Below, one piece after another: positions 10,588 through 19,880 of a stretch of DNA of 64,000 nucleotides. The DNA lies in the NCBI GenBank assembly GCA_024509875.1, contig JAMPIV010011336.1, positions 1 through 64,000 of the forward strand, given 5' to 3'. Each line of letters opens with the position of its first letter. The first letter of the stretch is position 1. The translations under genes were made by a program, and so were the position numbers. The notes beneath the pieces are model-generated. The model did no database searches. It was not told where the DNA came from and saw only the letters and a program-made list of their open reading frames with translations. This DNA is from Oreohelix idahoensis (lineage: Eukaryota > Mollusca > Gastropoda > Stylommatophora > Oreohelicidae).

Positions 10588-11523
10588 GAAGAGAAGAAAT
10601 TAGCTGCAGAAAGGGAAGAGAAGAAATTAGCTGCAGAAAGGGAAGAGAAGAAATTAGCTGCAGAAAGGGAAGACAAGAAATTAGCTGCAGAAAGGGAAGC
10701 AGAGGATAAGAGATTACAAAGGGAACATGAGTTACGACTAAGGGAGTTTGAGTTTCAAGGCCATGCTCCTGAAAATGGTGCCAGTCCCTTTGCCTCTGAT
10801 GCCACCGCTAGCCAGGGAGCCTCAACCTCAGCTATGAATTTCCATTTAGATCATTTTGTTGAGAAAGACGATGATATAGAGAGCTATCTAAATAGGTATG
10901 AACTATTAGCTACCACATATGGGTTAGAGAGAGAAAGGTGGAGCTTAAAGTTATCTCAGGGACTTCGTGGGGCAGCTTATGAAGTTTTTGCAAAAATGAG
11001 CAGAGGTGATCAGGAAAATTATGACATGCTAAAGCAGGCTCTTTTGTTAAGATATGAAAAGAATGCAGAATTCTATAGGAAAAAATTTAGGAATGCTAAA
11101 CTACTGTCAGGTGAAACCTATCACCAGTTCTCTGCACGAATAGAGACATACTTGGAGAAATGGACTTCTCTGGGGAAAACCCAAGATCTTAAGGAAATGG
11201 TCCTTATAGAGCAATTAAGAGAGTCCATGGCTCCAGACCTGAGAAAGTTTCTCATGGAACAAGGTGCAGAGAGGCTGGGTGAGCTGCTAAATGTTGCTGA
11301 AAGGTATCAATCAGCTCAAGCAGAGGTAACAGGTAATAAAAAGAAACAAGTGGATAACTTTAGGGCACCACAGAACTTTAATAAATTTGATCCTAGGGAT
11401 CAAAACAAAGGTAAGCACCAATTTGATAGGCCACGGTATGAAAATAAAAATAAATTCCCACAATTCGATGAAAGGAAATATGATGAAAGAAAATCTTTCA
11501 ACCAAGGAAAAAAGGTGGTGTAA
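10588..11523 (+). pseudogene. gag of decayed gypsy-like element (5'-truncated)
   Basis: This is the structural (capsid-type) protein that would package element RNA in cytoplasmic particles. The frame is open from the LTR junction. It opens with four near-identical 9-codon repeats rich in Glu/Lys/Ala (EEKKLAAER), a predicted charged coiled coil, at 10588-10700. A capsid-like domain follows from about 10834 (FVEKDDDIESYLNRYELLAT, YDMLKQALLLRYEKN, LSGETYHQFSARIETYLEKW), resembling the SCAN-like retroelement gag fold. The first ATG in frame is 10834, but the coiled coil upstream shows the true start was lost with the leader. The frame leaves its natural path in the A6 run near 11508-11513; the knuckle lies in another frame. 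The young element at 52790 has the same coiled-coil plus capsid layout. Confidence 0.85.
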
Positions 11524-11766
11524 AAATTGTCAGATGGACAATCATGACACTGACCGTTGCAGAAGGAAACCTGTGTATATGGCAACCCTTCAGGTCAGGT
11601 CGACCTCAAGACAGGAGGAGGATATTATGTTGGATACCACTCCAGAAGAGATGAGGAAGGCACAGGCTGGGGATAAAAACACTCAAGCCTTGTTTCAGAA
11701 AATTGTCAACTTGTCATACAACTCCAGGCAAGGGAGATTTTTACATGAAAAACAAGTTGATGTATA
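11524..11766 (+). pseudogene. gag CCHC knuckle and linker; protease absent
   Basis: In the frame offset from gag, CKNCQMDNHDTDRC is a CX2CX4HX4C zinc knuckle, the nucleic-acid-binding end of gag. It is followed by a Gln/Glu-rich linker (TTPEEMRKAQAGDKNTQALF) of the kind that precedes integrase. No D-S/T-G aspartic protease motif lies between them, so protease appears deleted. Another frame change occurs near 11755. Confidence 0.75.
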
Positions 11767-11970
11767 GGAAGACTGGAGCTAGATCCAAAGGTCAGGGACA
11801 GCTGGTACTTCCTAAAAGATATAGGGCAGACTTAATAAGGAGCCTACATGTGAAACCAGATGGGGACCATGAGAAGATAGGTACCATCATTCAAAAGGTG
11901 GCTCACAATTATTATTGGCCCAAAGCAAGATGGGACATTGAGAATTTTGTAGAAAGGTGTAGCATAGCAC
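11756..11970 (+). pseudogene. integrase zinc-finger region (partial)
   Basis: The stretch around QLVLPKRYRADLIRSLH and AHNYYWPKARWDIENFVERC matches the N-terminal HHCC region of gypsy integrases, including the YYWPxxxxDIxxFVxxC signature. The first His pair is degraded (HVKPDGDHEKIG) and the sequence leaves the family right after the first Cys of the CxxC pair. It lies upstream of RT, the reverse of usual Ty3/gypsy order. Confidence 0.8.
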
Positions 11971-12385
11971 ATGAGGGAACACCCACAAGTGGGAACATGG
12001 ATCAGGACCTGGAACGCCACGGGGCAAAATTAGGCCTGATAATAAAAAGAAATATAAATTTGAAAAAGTGGACCAAATGGAATGGGAAGCCCCTTTTCAC
12101 GGACAAGCTTCACTTAACTGTTTTACAATGGCCACTATGCGGAGAGTGCAAAAAGATGTCTTACCCCAGGATAAGCCGACAATCCCTCAATCGGACTTAA
12201 ACAAACTGGAGGAAGAGGATGTAGAGAGGAAATCTCTCATCAAGAATTTTAAGTGGGGAGAAAGCCCCAAAAGAAAAATTGGTAGCGGTCGTTTTGTGAA
12301 TGATAATTCTGGGAAGAAAAATCATCACTATGGAGCTTCGAGTGGAAGAGACCATACCGGTGCATGGACAAATAGGTCCACACAA
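11971..12385 (+). other. unidentified segment in place of the integrase core
   Basis: Integrase zinc finger and C-terminal modules flank this 415-bp stretch, but no DDE core motif is seen. One frame is open for about 110 codons from 12068, with a hydrophilic, Lys/Gly-rich sequence (KLEEEDVERKSLIKNFKWGE, KIGSGRFVNDNSGKKNHHYG). I do not recognise it. It may be captured host or other-element sequence that replaced the core, or a badly decayed region. Confidence 0.5.
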
Positions 12386-13450
12386 TTAAAGGTCCATATG
12401 TAGCTTTGTTAAGAACGTGGACTGATGAAAAGGCAGAGGAAAACATTACATCTTCATACCAATATGTGAATGAGCTGACCACTCGTTTAAAAACTGGCTG
12501 GAAACTTGCCAATGAAAATTTGAAACAAGCCAGGAAGAAACATGCTGCCTATTATAACAGGAAGGCGAAAGACCGAGATTTGGCTGTGGGAGAGAAGGTA
12601 CTGCTTCTTCTCCCCGGGAGTCAGAATAAGTTACAGATTGGATGGCAGGGTCCATATACAGTTCTAGAGAAGGTGTCTAGAACAAATTATAAGATAGATA
12701 AGAAGGGGAAAGAAAAAATCTATCATGTGAATCTCCTGAAGAAATATTTGGAAAGAGAACATCAGGAAGAGACACACTTGTTGACCTTGTCCATCGCCAT
12801 GGAGATGAAAAAGGAACCACTTTCATCATTTGAATATCCATTACACCCCTGTGAGACAGCAGCACAGGTGAAAATCAGTACACATTTAACGAAAACTCAG
12901 AAAGAGAGAGTGCAACAGGTTCTAAATAATCATGCAGAGGTGTTAACAGACCGACCAGGGCATACAAACCTATTGGAATATGATATGAAACTGATAGACC
13001 CCACACCTGTCTGTATGAAACCATATTCGATTCCGTTTGCTAAGGAGAAAGCTTTGAAGGAAGAGATAGACTATCTGTTGAAGGAAGGAATTATTTCGCA
13101 CAGTGAATCTTCGTATAGTTCCGGTGTTGTACTCTTAAGGAAGCCCTCTGGAGAACATAGACTCTGTATAGATTACAGGAGACTGAATGCTATTACAGAA
13201 GGACAGGTGGATCCATTGCCGGATACAAATCAGCTGTTTGCCAGACTAAATAAAGCTAAATATTTCTCAAAAGTGGATCTGAGTAAAGGATACGATCAGA
13301 TTCCAGTAAAGCCTGAGGTTAGACCATACCTAGCTTTTAGTACCTCAGAAGGACACTATGAGTTTAATAGATTGCCATTTGGATTGAAGAATGCGCCTAG
13401 TGTCTTCTCTAGAATGATGAGAAAATTGTTGGATGTAAACATTTCGGAGG
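12386..13450 (+). pseudogene. integrase C-terminus (GPY/F) joined to reverse transcriptase N-half
   Basis: One continuous frame. First comes an integrase tail: GPYVALLRTW near 12391, AYYNRKAKDR, then WQGPYTVLEKV at about 12645, the GPY/F module that helps integrases choose sites. After a spacer comes gypsy-type RT: EVLTDRPGHTN, EEIDYLLKEGIISHSESSYS, HRLCIDYRRLNAIT, YFSKVDLSKGYDQIP (the first catalytic Asp lies in VDL), and NRLPFGLKNAPSVFSRMMRK. The frame then diverges and stops at 13485 before the YxDD active site, and RNase H is not found. The direct integrase-to-RT continuity in one frame is the key evidence for a Gmr1-like gene order. Confidence 0.9.
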
Positions 13451-13894
13451 AACGTAACGAATCCCTGAGTTGCCTCTTTGATTGAGGATATTCCGAATGT
13501 TTCATACAGGATAATAAGAAGATTATGGGATCCACTACGAAAACTCTGCTATCACCAGGTATATGTTATCTCCTCATAACGTACATTTTGAGGGAAATAT
13601 AATGTTCTCTGGACATGTCATTGCGCAGACTCAGAGAAGAGAAATGGTGAATACGGGTTGCGAAGCAGCATTAAGACAAGCACTCACACTTGCGGCTGTT
13701 CAGTAACATAACCGAAATATATTATTGGTTGTAGAAGTCTGAGGCAGATTTCATGAGTAGTGCCTACTCTGAATGGACCCAACTACATAAAACCATGATA
13801 GCACCACAGCAGAGGAAAGTCAAGTTGACTTACATTTATCTATGTGTATATAGAATAAAGGACTGACATATAATGTCTGTTTTAAGAGGGGAGG
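13451..13894 (+). other. 3' internal region and polypurine tract
   Basis: About 440 bp between the RT remnant and the 3' LTR with no recognisable RT or RNase H. It ends in AAGAGGGGAGG directly before the LTR, the expected plus-strand priming tract. Confidence 0.75.
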
Positions 13895-15939
13895 TGTCGT
13901 GAAATATTCTAATCCACATATATAAATTAAAAGGTAAATATAAAGCCTAACAAATAAATTCTAATAAAGAAAAGAGCAATGGTAAAATAACAGTGCTGTC
14001 ACAAGAATGTACTCGAAATCCCCCTTTGTTTTATGCTTCGTCTGCAAATTGTAACGTTTCCACGTTAAATATAAGCCACTGCATAAATACAAGCGTTTCC
14101 ACAACACATTAAAACGGGTATTGCATTTCTAAGAAAAACATTGAGAGGCACACTGCGTAATGACCTAAATTAATCCTAACATTAATTATACTACGTTACC
14201 AAAACGAACGAACAGATGGACTAAAGGATAGAGAGAAGGGAGAGGCAGAAAGCCGAACACGTGCAACACTAAACACGCGTCGCGCGATACACAATTGCTG
14301 CCATCACGCGTGTAAGGCCACATGCACTAACTTTATTTCAAATCGACAGTGATAAAATTCACTACCCTTCCCAGAGTTAGGTTTTAAAAAAAAACCTGGA
14401 AAACGCTTATTAGAAAAGATGACATTAGATGGGTTTACGTTTGAAAACATTACAGTACCCAGACAGCACATCTTCGAAACAGGAGGTAGAAGAAATTGCA
14501 TATTTTGAACGCAGCCACTTAGCTCTTTTAAATTTGTATATTTGGGTTCCTTAGGGCTTGCTGACAAAGAATATGTAAAACGTTACGCAAATAGTCTAGG
14601 AATTACCAAATTATAACCAAAATAAAATAGTGGGGATGCCTGACAGCATGAAATCATTTCTGCTCATAAAATTTTTTTTTATAACGTGTTTGAAAAAACC
14701 TTACGTTACGGAAATAGCCTACCATGTTAACTCCTAATTGATTGGAGCGCAACAAATATAAGACTAAACACGATTGGTCGGGCTATAAATACTATCTTTC
14801 GTTGTCAGGGGAAACGGGAGTAGGAGTATTTTTTGAAAAGATGTGTGGACGTGGTTTCATTGGTTAGAGCTGCGAATATACACAATTCAGAGCGTTAGTT
14901 CGAGACCACTAGTTCAAATAAGCTTGATGAAGCAACAGTGCGTTGAAGCCAGCTCATATTTTTGCTAAATAAAAGCCTGGAACATAAGCAGATGGGAATT
15001 TGTGCCAGTATTTGTGCCAGAATTCATTGCTAGTCAACGTATCTGTGTATTTCCATGAATTGTGGGACTGTGGTCTTAACGTTATTGAGCAGCACCTGGT
15101 CAGAGCTTTGCTGAATCCAGAGTCGGACAGCATACTCCTTGGTCCATTTAGCTATCAGTGAGGTGTCTCCAGAGCCCAGGGGAGAAATCGAGCAGAGGAG
15201 TCTTTCCTGCCGCCATCACGCAAGATAAGCTGATGTGGCCAGCTGAGCTCAACATTATGTACCCCATCTTAAAATGACCTTGTAAAAATAACACTAAGAG
15301 GGGAATTTAAGTGTTTTAATATCAGGAACTGAGAACATCTCCAATACTAGTTCCAATAAAGACAAACTATTGAAGTCATGATGACAAATACCAACAGAGC
15401 TTGAACAAAACAAAACCAGTATTACCTCATATTACTACTACACAACTAACACACATAGGATACTATTAAAAATAGATGTCACTACAAGATTCATATTAAT
15501 AAATTCTGTACATATAACTTGTAATTAAAATTGATTGTGATTCCTGGTTCCTTTGTATTTGAATCAGGACACATATACATTCATGACAGCAATGAATACA
15601 TATTGTTATTTGAAAAGTTATCAGTGACTCCTTTAAGATATCCTTGTAGAGTGTTTTATGTATGTGAGTGTCACAGTGTTGTCAAGTGTAGTGGAATGGA
15701 TTAAATTGTTTATCTGTCTGTTGTTGTTATGACTTACACTTCATCATACACATACCCTAGACATATAACGTAATCATCACACTACTCCAGAATAATTCTG
15801 ACTGAGATATAAATATATGTGGCAGCAAGTAAGGTTATCTATAATACACTACTCCTATTAGATATAGATACCTTCACAGCTGATCTCAGTCAGTACACTA
15901 AGTCCCCTATAAATATTTATAACATCCCACTTTACCACA
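13895..15939 (+). repeat. 3' LTR (2045 bp)
   Basis: Begins TGTCGTGAAATATTC and ends CTTTACCACA, followed by the target duplication ACTAG (15940-15944). Its distal part (for example CTTCACAGCTGATCTCAGTC at about 15871-15890) resembles the end of the solo LTR at 30867-33269, so the two belong to related LTR families. Confidence 0.92.
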
Positions 15940-15944
15940 ACTAG

Positions 15945-16998
15945 TAAATGCACGAGGCAAGGTAAGACCGACGAAATATATATTTATCTTCTATCCATCA
16001 TGTGTAATTTTTGTAATTGACTAGAATTTATTTCACGGGTTAATAAGAACAATAAGATAAGCTTCACACGTGCGTTTCTAATCAAATCTAATAACCGAGT
16101 GAATACTAAATTATACGTTACGCGGTTTTGGGTAGAATATTATAGTGTGGTTTAAAAGGTTGCATTTTCTTACTAAAATCTAGTACGGGTCACAAACCTA
16201 AACCTACCAGCGGCCTGAATCTGAGAATAACGGATCTAAGTCCAACAGAAAATGTAATTAATTGCTATTAACCAGTAAGAGATATTTAATTGACTAGTAA
16301 ATGCACGAGGCAAGGTAAGACCGACGAAATATATATTTATCTTCTATCCATCATGTGTAATTTTTGTAATTGACTAGAATTTATTTCACGGGTTAATAAG
16401 AACGATAAGATAAGCTTCACACGTGTGTTTCTAATCAAATCTAATAACCGAGTGGATATTAAATTATACGTTACGCGGTTTTGGGTAGAATATTATAGTG
16501 TGGTTTAAAAGGTTGTATGTTCTTCCTAAAATCTAGTACCGGTCACAAACCTAAACCTACCAGCGGCCTGAATCTGAGAATAACGGATCTAAGTCCAACA
16601 GTAATAAAAAACATTCTTATATAAATATCGGGTCTTTAAGGTTGACCTGTTTGGCCTCTTGTTTCACTCAGAAAGAGAGAGGGTACCAACAAATGACTAT
16701 AAGAATAAATTGTAACTGGACCTATAGATATCCAGATTTCTTTTACCATTTTCATATACATTCAGCCCGCAGTAGCGAAATCATCAAACATTAACATTTC
16801 CCGACTATCGACCATTGTGGAGTGGCGAGGATTTTTTTTTCTCGAGAGAGTTACATACCCTGACATTCTTTTTAAGTATTGGAGTTACAGGTTAATGACA
16901 CTGTGACCACAGATTACACTATTATTTTCCTACCTGGACTAATTGATATGAAATAGACAGATACTAGTAACAGTAACGAAGTAAGCGTTCCCCAAACT
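15945..16998 (+). repeat. dispersed repeat copy A, right part, with tandem duplication
   Basis: Resumes the sequence interrupted at 10476. A unit of about 350 bp (from TTAATTGCTATTAACC to GATCTAAGTCCAACAG) is present twice: once split by the LTR element (10434-10476 plus 15945-16247) and once intact (16256-16602). The two differ at roughly nine positions. Beyond 16602 homology to the reverse complement of 28000-28560 continues (GTTGACCTG, CAGCCCGCAGT, AAGTAAGCGTTCC). Confidence 0.8.
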
Positions 16999-17164
16999 TA
17001 ATCACCTATCAAAAATCTACGACAATAGCATAGGCGAAAAACAAGACACCACATACAACATAATCGGAGAGAAGTGTCATGATTAAAAAACTGCCAGTAT
17101 AAGTAATTCAGGCACGTGTAGTTTCTGGGGTCTCTGAAGAGACAAGGACAGAATAGGACAGCTG

Positions 17165-17345
17165 CACCATCAGGTATGTCGTACAAGGCGACTAATATAA
17201 ATTTGTACATGAGGCTGGCAACAAAAAACATTGCCACAGAAACTACAACTGCAGGAGCAATAGGTGCAGGCTTTCTTCCAGGGACCAGACACAGTGGTAG
17301 CCCATACTTTGTAAGGAAAGCAAAGGAAAATCTTGATGATGATGA
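17165..17345 (+). mobile_element. RTE-like family A, 3' UTR fragment
   Basis: GTCGTACAAGGCGACTAAT begins a block also found at 18010. It ends AAAGGAAAATCTT then runs into a GAT-rich tail. The tail probably seeded the adjacent microsatellite. Confidence 0.65.
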
Positions 17346-17580
17346 TCTTGACGACGACAACCTTGATGATGATAATGATGATGATGGTGATGATGATGAT
17401 GGTGATGATGATGCTGATGATGGTGATGGTGAAGATGATTATGATGATGGTGATGATGATGATGGTGATGATGATGATGGTGATGATGATGGTGGTGATG
17501 ATGATGATGATGATGGTAATGGTGAAGATGATTATGATGATGGTGATGATGATGGCGGTGGTGATAAAATGATAATGATG
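17330..17580. repeat. (GAT/GGT)n microsatellite
   Basis: About 250 bp of imperfect GAT repeats, an expanded 3' tail of the element just upstream. Asp-rich and Met-rich frames across it are artefacts. Confidence 0.95.
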
Positions 17581-17599
17581 ACGATGACCATAAATAATC

Positions 17600-18009
17600 C
17601 AGAATAATCGATAACTAGAATATACAATGTGGATTAAAACACGCTGTTTACCCAAATTATAACCAAAACGAGACTAAAGTGTGTATTTCAGTTTTCAAAT
17701 TAATAATAACAATTACTGGCAGAAACAATTAGTTGATTTACAGTATCCGCTGAACAAGGCCGATAATTTTCGTTCGTGATAGAAATCTGTTTTATGAGCA
17801 ACAACCGCCATTAAAAAATGTCAAGACAAATATCATACGTGTCAGAGCTCAACCTGAGAACCGAACACACTTCGTGATGCAATAGTGCACAAATCAAAGA
17901 TTACATGAATAAGAAATTGTTTTGGTTCGTTATCTTCTCTTAAGATATTCCTGACCCCACGTAGTTACCGGATTGCTTTAATGAGACAAAGGAAGATTAG
18001 AACTTCTGC
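17600..18009. other. unassigned DNA
   Basis: No gene or repeat recognised between two family A 3' fragments. Confidence 0.5.
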
Positions 18010-18197
18010 TCGCCCAGGCATGTCGTACAAGGCGACTAATGTGATTGTGTGTATGGAGCTGGCTACCTCATCATGTAAGACAAATGTCTACAAAAACCAC
18101 TGCTGTTAGAGCTTGTGAATCCATTGTGCTGACTTCCTGCTCAATGGTCCAGAGGAAGTTAAAAGGAAATGAATGATGATGATGATGACGATGATGA
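18010..18197 (+). mobile_element. RTE-like family A, 3' UTR with GAT tail
   Basis: Contains ATGTCGTACAAGGCGACTAA, CTGACTTCCTGCTC and AGGAAGTTAAAAGGAAATGA before a (GAT)n tail. The last block matches the 3' end of the element at 6795-8430. No coding sequence remains. Confidence 0.7.
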
Positions 18198-18228
18198 AGG
18201 AATGGCTATAGGTCCAAAGTTCGGTGGA

Positions 18229-18475
18229 ATGTGTCACATGCCACCGCTCAAAGCATTCATGGATGACACAACAATTCTGACATCAGATGAAAATCAGGCC
18301 CGGAGGATGCAAGCACGCCTGGATGAACTAGTCAGTTGGTGCAGATTGAGCTTCAAACCCAAGAAGTCAAGAAGCATATCAGTCAGGAAAGGGAAGATAG
18401 CAGAGGTCATATTCATGGTTTCCAACCAAAGAATCCCTACTGTCATTGAGGAACCTATTAAAAGTCTTGGCAGGG
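18229..18475 (+). pseudogene. reverse transcriptase active-site segment
   Basis: The stretch LKAFMDDTTILT carries the FxDD catalytic pair of RT, followed by RRMQARLDELVSWCRLSFKP and KSRSISVRKGK, the usual sequence after the active site in this group. The frame then runs into unrelated residues after IKSLG, and the next recognisable residues (MPKLLWPLL) are in another frame. About 70 residues expected between them are missing. Upstream fingers and palm are absent. Confidence 0.82.
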
Positions 18476-18476
18476 G

Positions 18477-19763
18477 ATGCCGAAGTTGCTGTGGCCACTG
18501 CTTATATATGAAATAAGCACAAATACAGTGGAAGCTATAGAGCAGAAGGTCATCAAGTTCATGAGAAAATGGCTAGGGGTACCACCAGGTCTGTCAGATG
18601 TAGCACTGTACTGCAAAAAGTCAAAACTTCTGCTTCCCTTCAAGTCAGTTGTTGAAGAGTACAAAGTTGGAAAGGCAAGGCTTGCAATGATGCTACGCGA
18701 GTCAGCTGATGACGTGGTTAAGTCCATTCAGCCCACACTGAAAACGGGAAGGAAGTGGAGAGTGGAAGAAGCTGTTGATGCTGCTCAAGAGTCACTCAAA
18801 CTGAGGGAGGTAATCGGATACACACAAACGAATAGACGGGGATTTGGTCATGGAGACATCCGCTGGTGGTCCAAGGCATCAAGCAGGGAGCGCAGATACA
18901 TGGTAGTTCAGGAGATACGAGGAGCTGAGAATGATAAGAGGTTGCAAAAAGCAGTGCAGCAGGTCCAACAAGGCCAATGGACTACATGGGAAGGAGCCCT
19001 GCAGAGGTCCTTGACATGGAATGATATATGGCATATGGCACCTCTTAGGCTCAGCTTCGTTGTTAGATCAATGTATGACCTGCTGCCGTCGGCCACCAAC
19101 CTTGTGAAATGGGGAAAGTCGGATGATGAGCAGTGCTTCCTGTGCCAGGGGAGGCAGACACTTGAACACGTGCTCTCAGCGTGTAAGGTGTCATTATGGC
19201 GAGGGCGATACTCTTGGCGCCATAACAAAGTGCTAAAAGAGCTTGCTGCGACAATAGATCTGGCAAGGATGAAGGCGAATAGCAAACCCAGGCCGAGCAC
19301 CGCAAATACATACTTTCTGAGGGCAGGAAAGTCAGCACACCCCAAACCGAGTAAACCTGGTAGCAGTTTACCATCTCTTCTTGACTGTGCAAACGACTGG
19401 GAAATGGCGGTAGACCTACCTGGACGAGGGGCATATCCAGAGAGTATCAGAAAATCGCGGAGACGGCCGGATATAGTGCTTCATTCTTCAGCAACGCTTC
19501 AGGTCATACTGATTGAACTGACCGTGCCATTTGAATCCAGATTAGACGAGCAACATTCGTTCAAAGCGGCCAAGTATAGTGATCTGGCCGCGGATCTGAG
19601 ACACGATGAGTTTACTGTCATGGCTGTTGAAGTGGGCGCAAGAGGGCGTGTGGCTACATCAGTGTATGATTTATTTAAACTGTTAGGGCTAAGGGGAAGG
19701 GGGAAGAGCGGCAGTGCATTTTATATCAAAATAGGTCAAAAATTAAAATTGGGATTAGTCTAA
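18477..19763 (+). CDS. RT thumb, CCHC finger and restriction-like endonuclease (R2/NeSL-type)
   Basis: An open stretch of 428 codons, the intact C-terminal half of a non-LTR retrotransposon protein. Residues about 1-120 are thumb/linker (LLWPLLIYEIS, MRKWLGVPPGLSDVALY, PTLKTGRKW). A CX2CX7HX4C finger starts at residue 220 (CFLCQGRQTLEHVLSAC), followed by GRYSWRHNKVLKEL. The nuclease carries RRPDIVL (Asp332) and LIELTVPFE (Glu347), then a Lys/Tyr-rich KAAKYSDL near residue 367; this PD-x14-E-K arrangement fits the nuclease that nicks the target DNA. The start is only the first ATG after a deletion junction; the real protein began far upstream. The open frame suggests a recent loss of activity, but the element cannot be autonomous. 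Confidence 0.85.
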   Translation: MPKLLWPLLIYEISTNTVEAIEQKVIKFMRKWLGVPPGLSDVALYCKKSKLLLPFKSVVEEYKVGKARLAMMLRESADDVVKSIQPTLKTGRKWRVEEAVDAAQESLKLREVIGYTQTNRRGFGHGDIRWWSKASSRERRYMVVQEIRGAENDKRLQKAVQQVQQGQWTTWEGALQRSLTWNDIWHMAPLRLSFVVRSMYDLLPSATNLVKWGKSDDEQCFLCQGRQTLEHVLSACKVSLWRGRYSWRHNKVLKELAATIDLARMKANSKPRPSTANTYFLRAGKSAHPKPSKPGSSLPSLLDCANDWEMAVDLPGRGAYPESIRKSRRRPDIVLHSSATLQVILIELTVPFESRLDEQHSFKAAKYSDLAADLRHDEFTVMAVEVGARGRVATSVYDLFKLLGLRGRGKSGSAFYIKIGQKLKLGLV

Positions 19764-19880
19764 TGTTCTGATAATTTATATTCTCCTGAAAACCTCAGAC
19801 CTAAGGGTCTTTTATATTTGGACACGCGCCCTAATATAACCGACTAGGTTGAACGGGACGCGCCTCGCCAAAACGAAGCG
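19764..19880 (+). other. 3' UTR of the endonuclease-bearing element
   Basis: Includes CAGACCTAAGGGTC, TAATATAACCGACTAGGTTG and CCTCGCCAAAACGA, all shared with the minus strand of 35345-35440. In that second copy CCTCG-CCAAAA-CGAGG can form a hairpin. A 3' UTR structure recognised by its own RT is known in R2-type elements; here it is inference. Confidence 0.7.

Larger units (their letters stand above)
10477..15939 (+). mobile_element. decayed Ty3/gypsy-like LTR element with integrase before RT
   Basis: The element is bounded by the target duplication ACTAG at 10472-10476 and 15940-15944. The 3' LTR is complete (13895-15939, TGTCGTGAAA...TTACCACA) and preceded by a polypurine tract (AAGAGGGGAGG at 13884-13894). 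The 5' LTR is cut to its first 111 bp and fused directly to the gag coding region, so the rest of the LTR, primer site and leader are lost. Inside, in order, are gag, CCHC knuckle, integrase zinc finger, integrase GPY/F end, and the first half of RT. Protease, integrase core, RT active site and RNase H are deleted. Module order matches the full-length element at 49865 and the Gmr1-like group. Confidence 0.9.
18198..19880 (+). mobile_element. non-LTR element with restriction-like endonuclease, 5'-truncated
   Basis: Consists of the last RT segment, a CCHC finger, a restriction-like endonuclease and a 3' UTR. A C-terminal PD-type nuclease after the RT is the hallmark of the early-branching non-LTR clades (R2, NeSL, R4, Hero, CRE). 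I cannot place it within those clades by eye. An internal deletion near 18470 removes RT sequence after the active site. The 3' UTR (19790-19870) recurs inverted at 35345-35440. Confidence 0.85.

Noticed and set aside
11505..11522. Programmed -1 frameshift at A-AAA-AAG between gag and the CCHC knuckle
   Set aside because: The heptamer is in the right phase, but the knuckle lies in the other (+1) frame, so -1 slippage would not reach it; an indel is simpler.
17176..17607. Asp-rich protein
   Set aside because: Translation of a GAT microsatellite and RTE tail.
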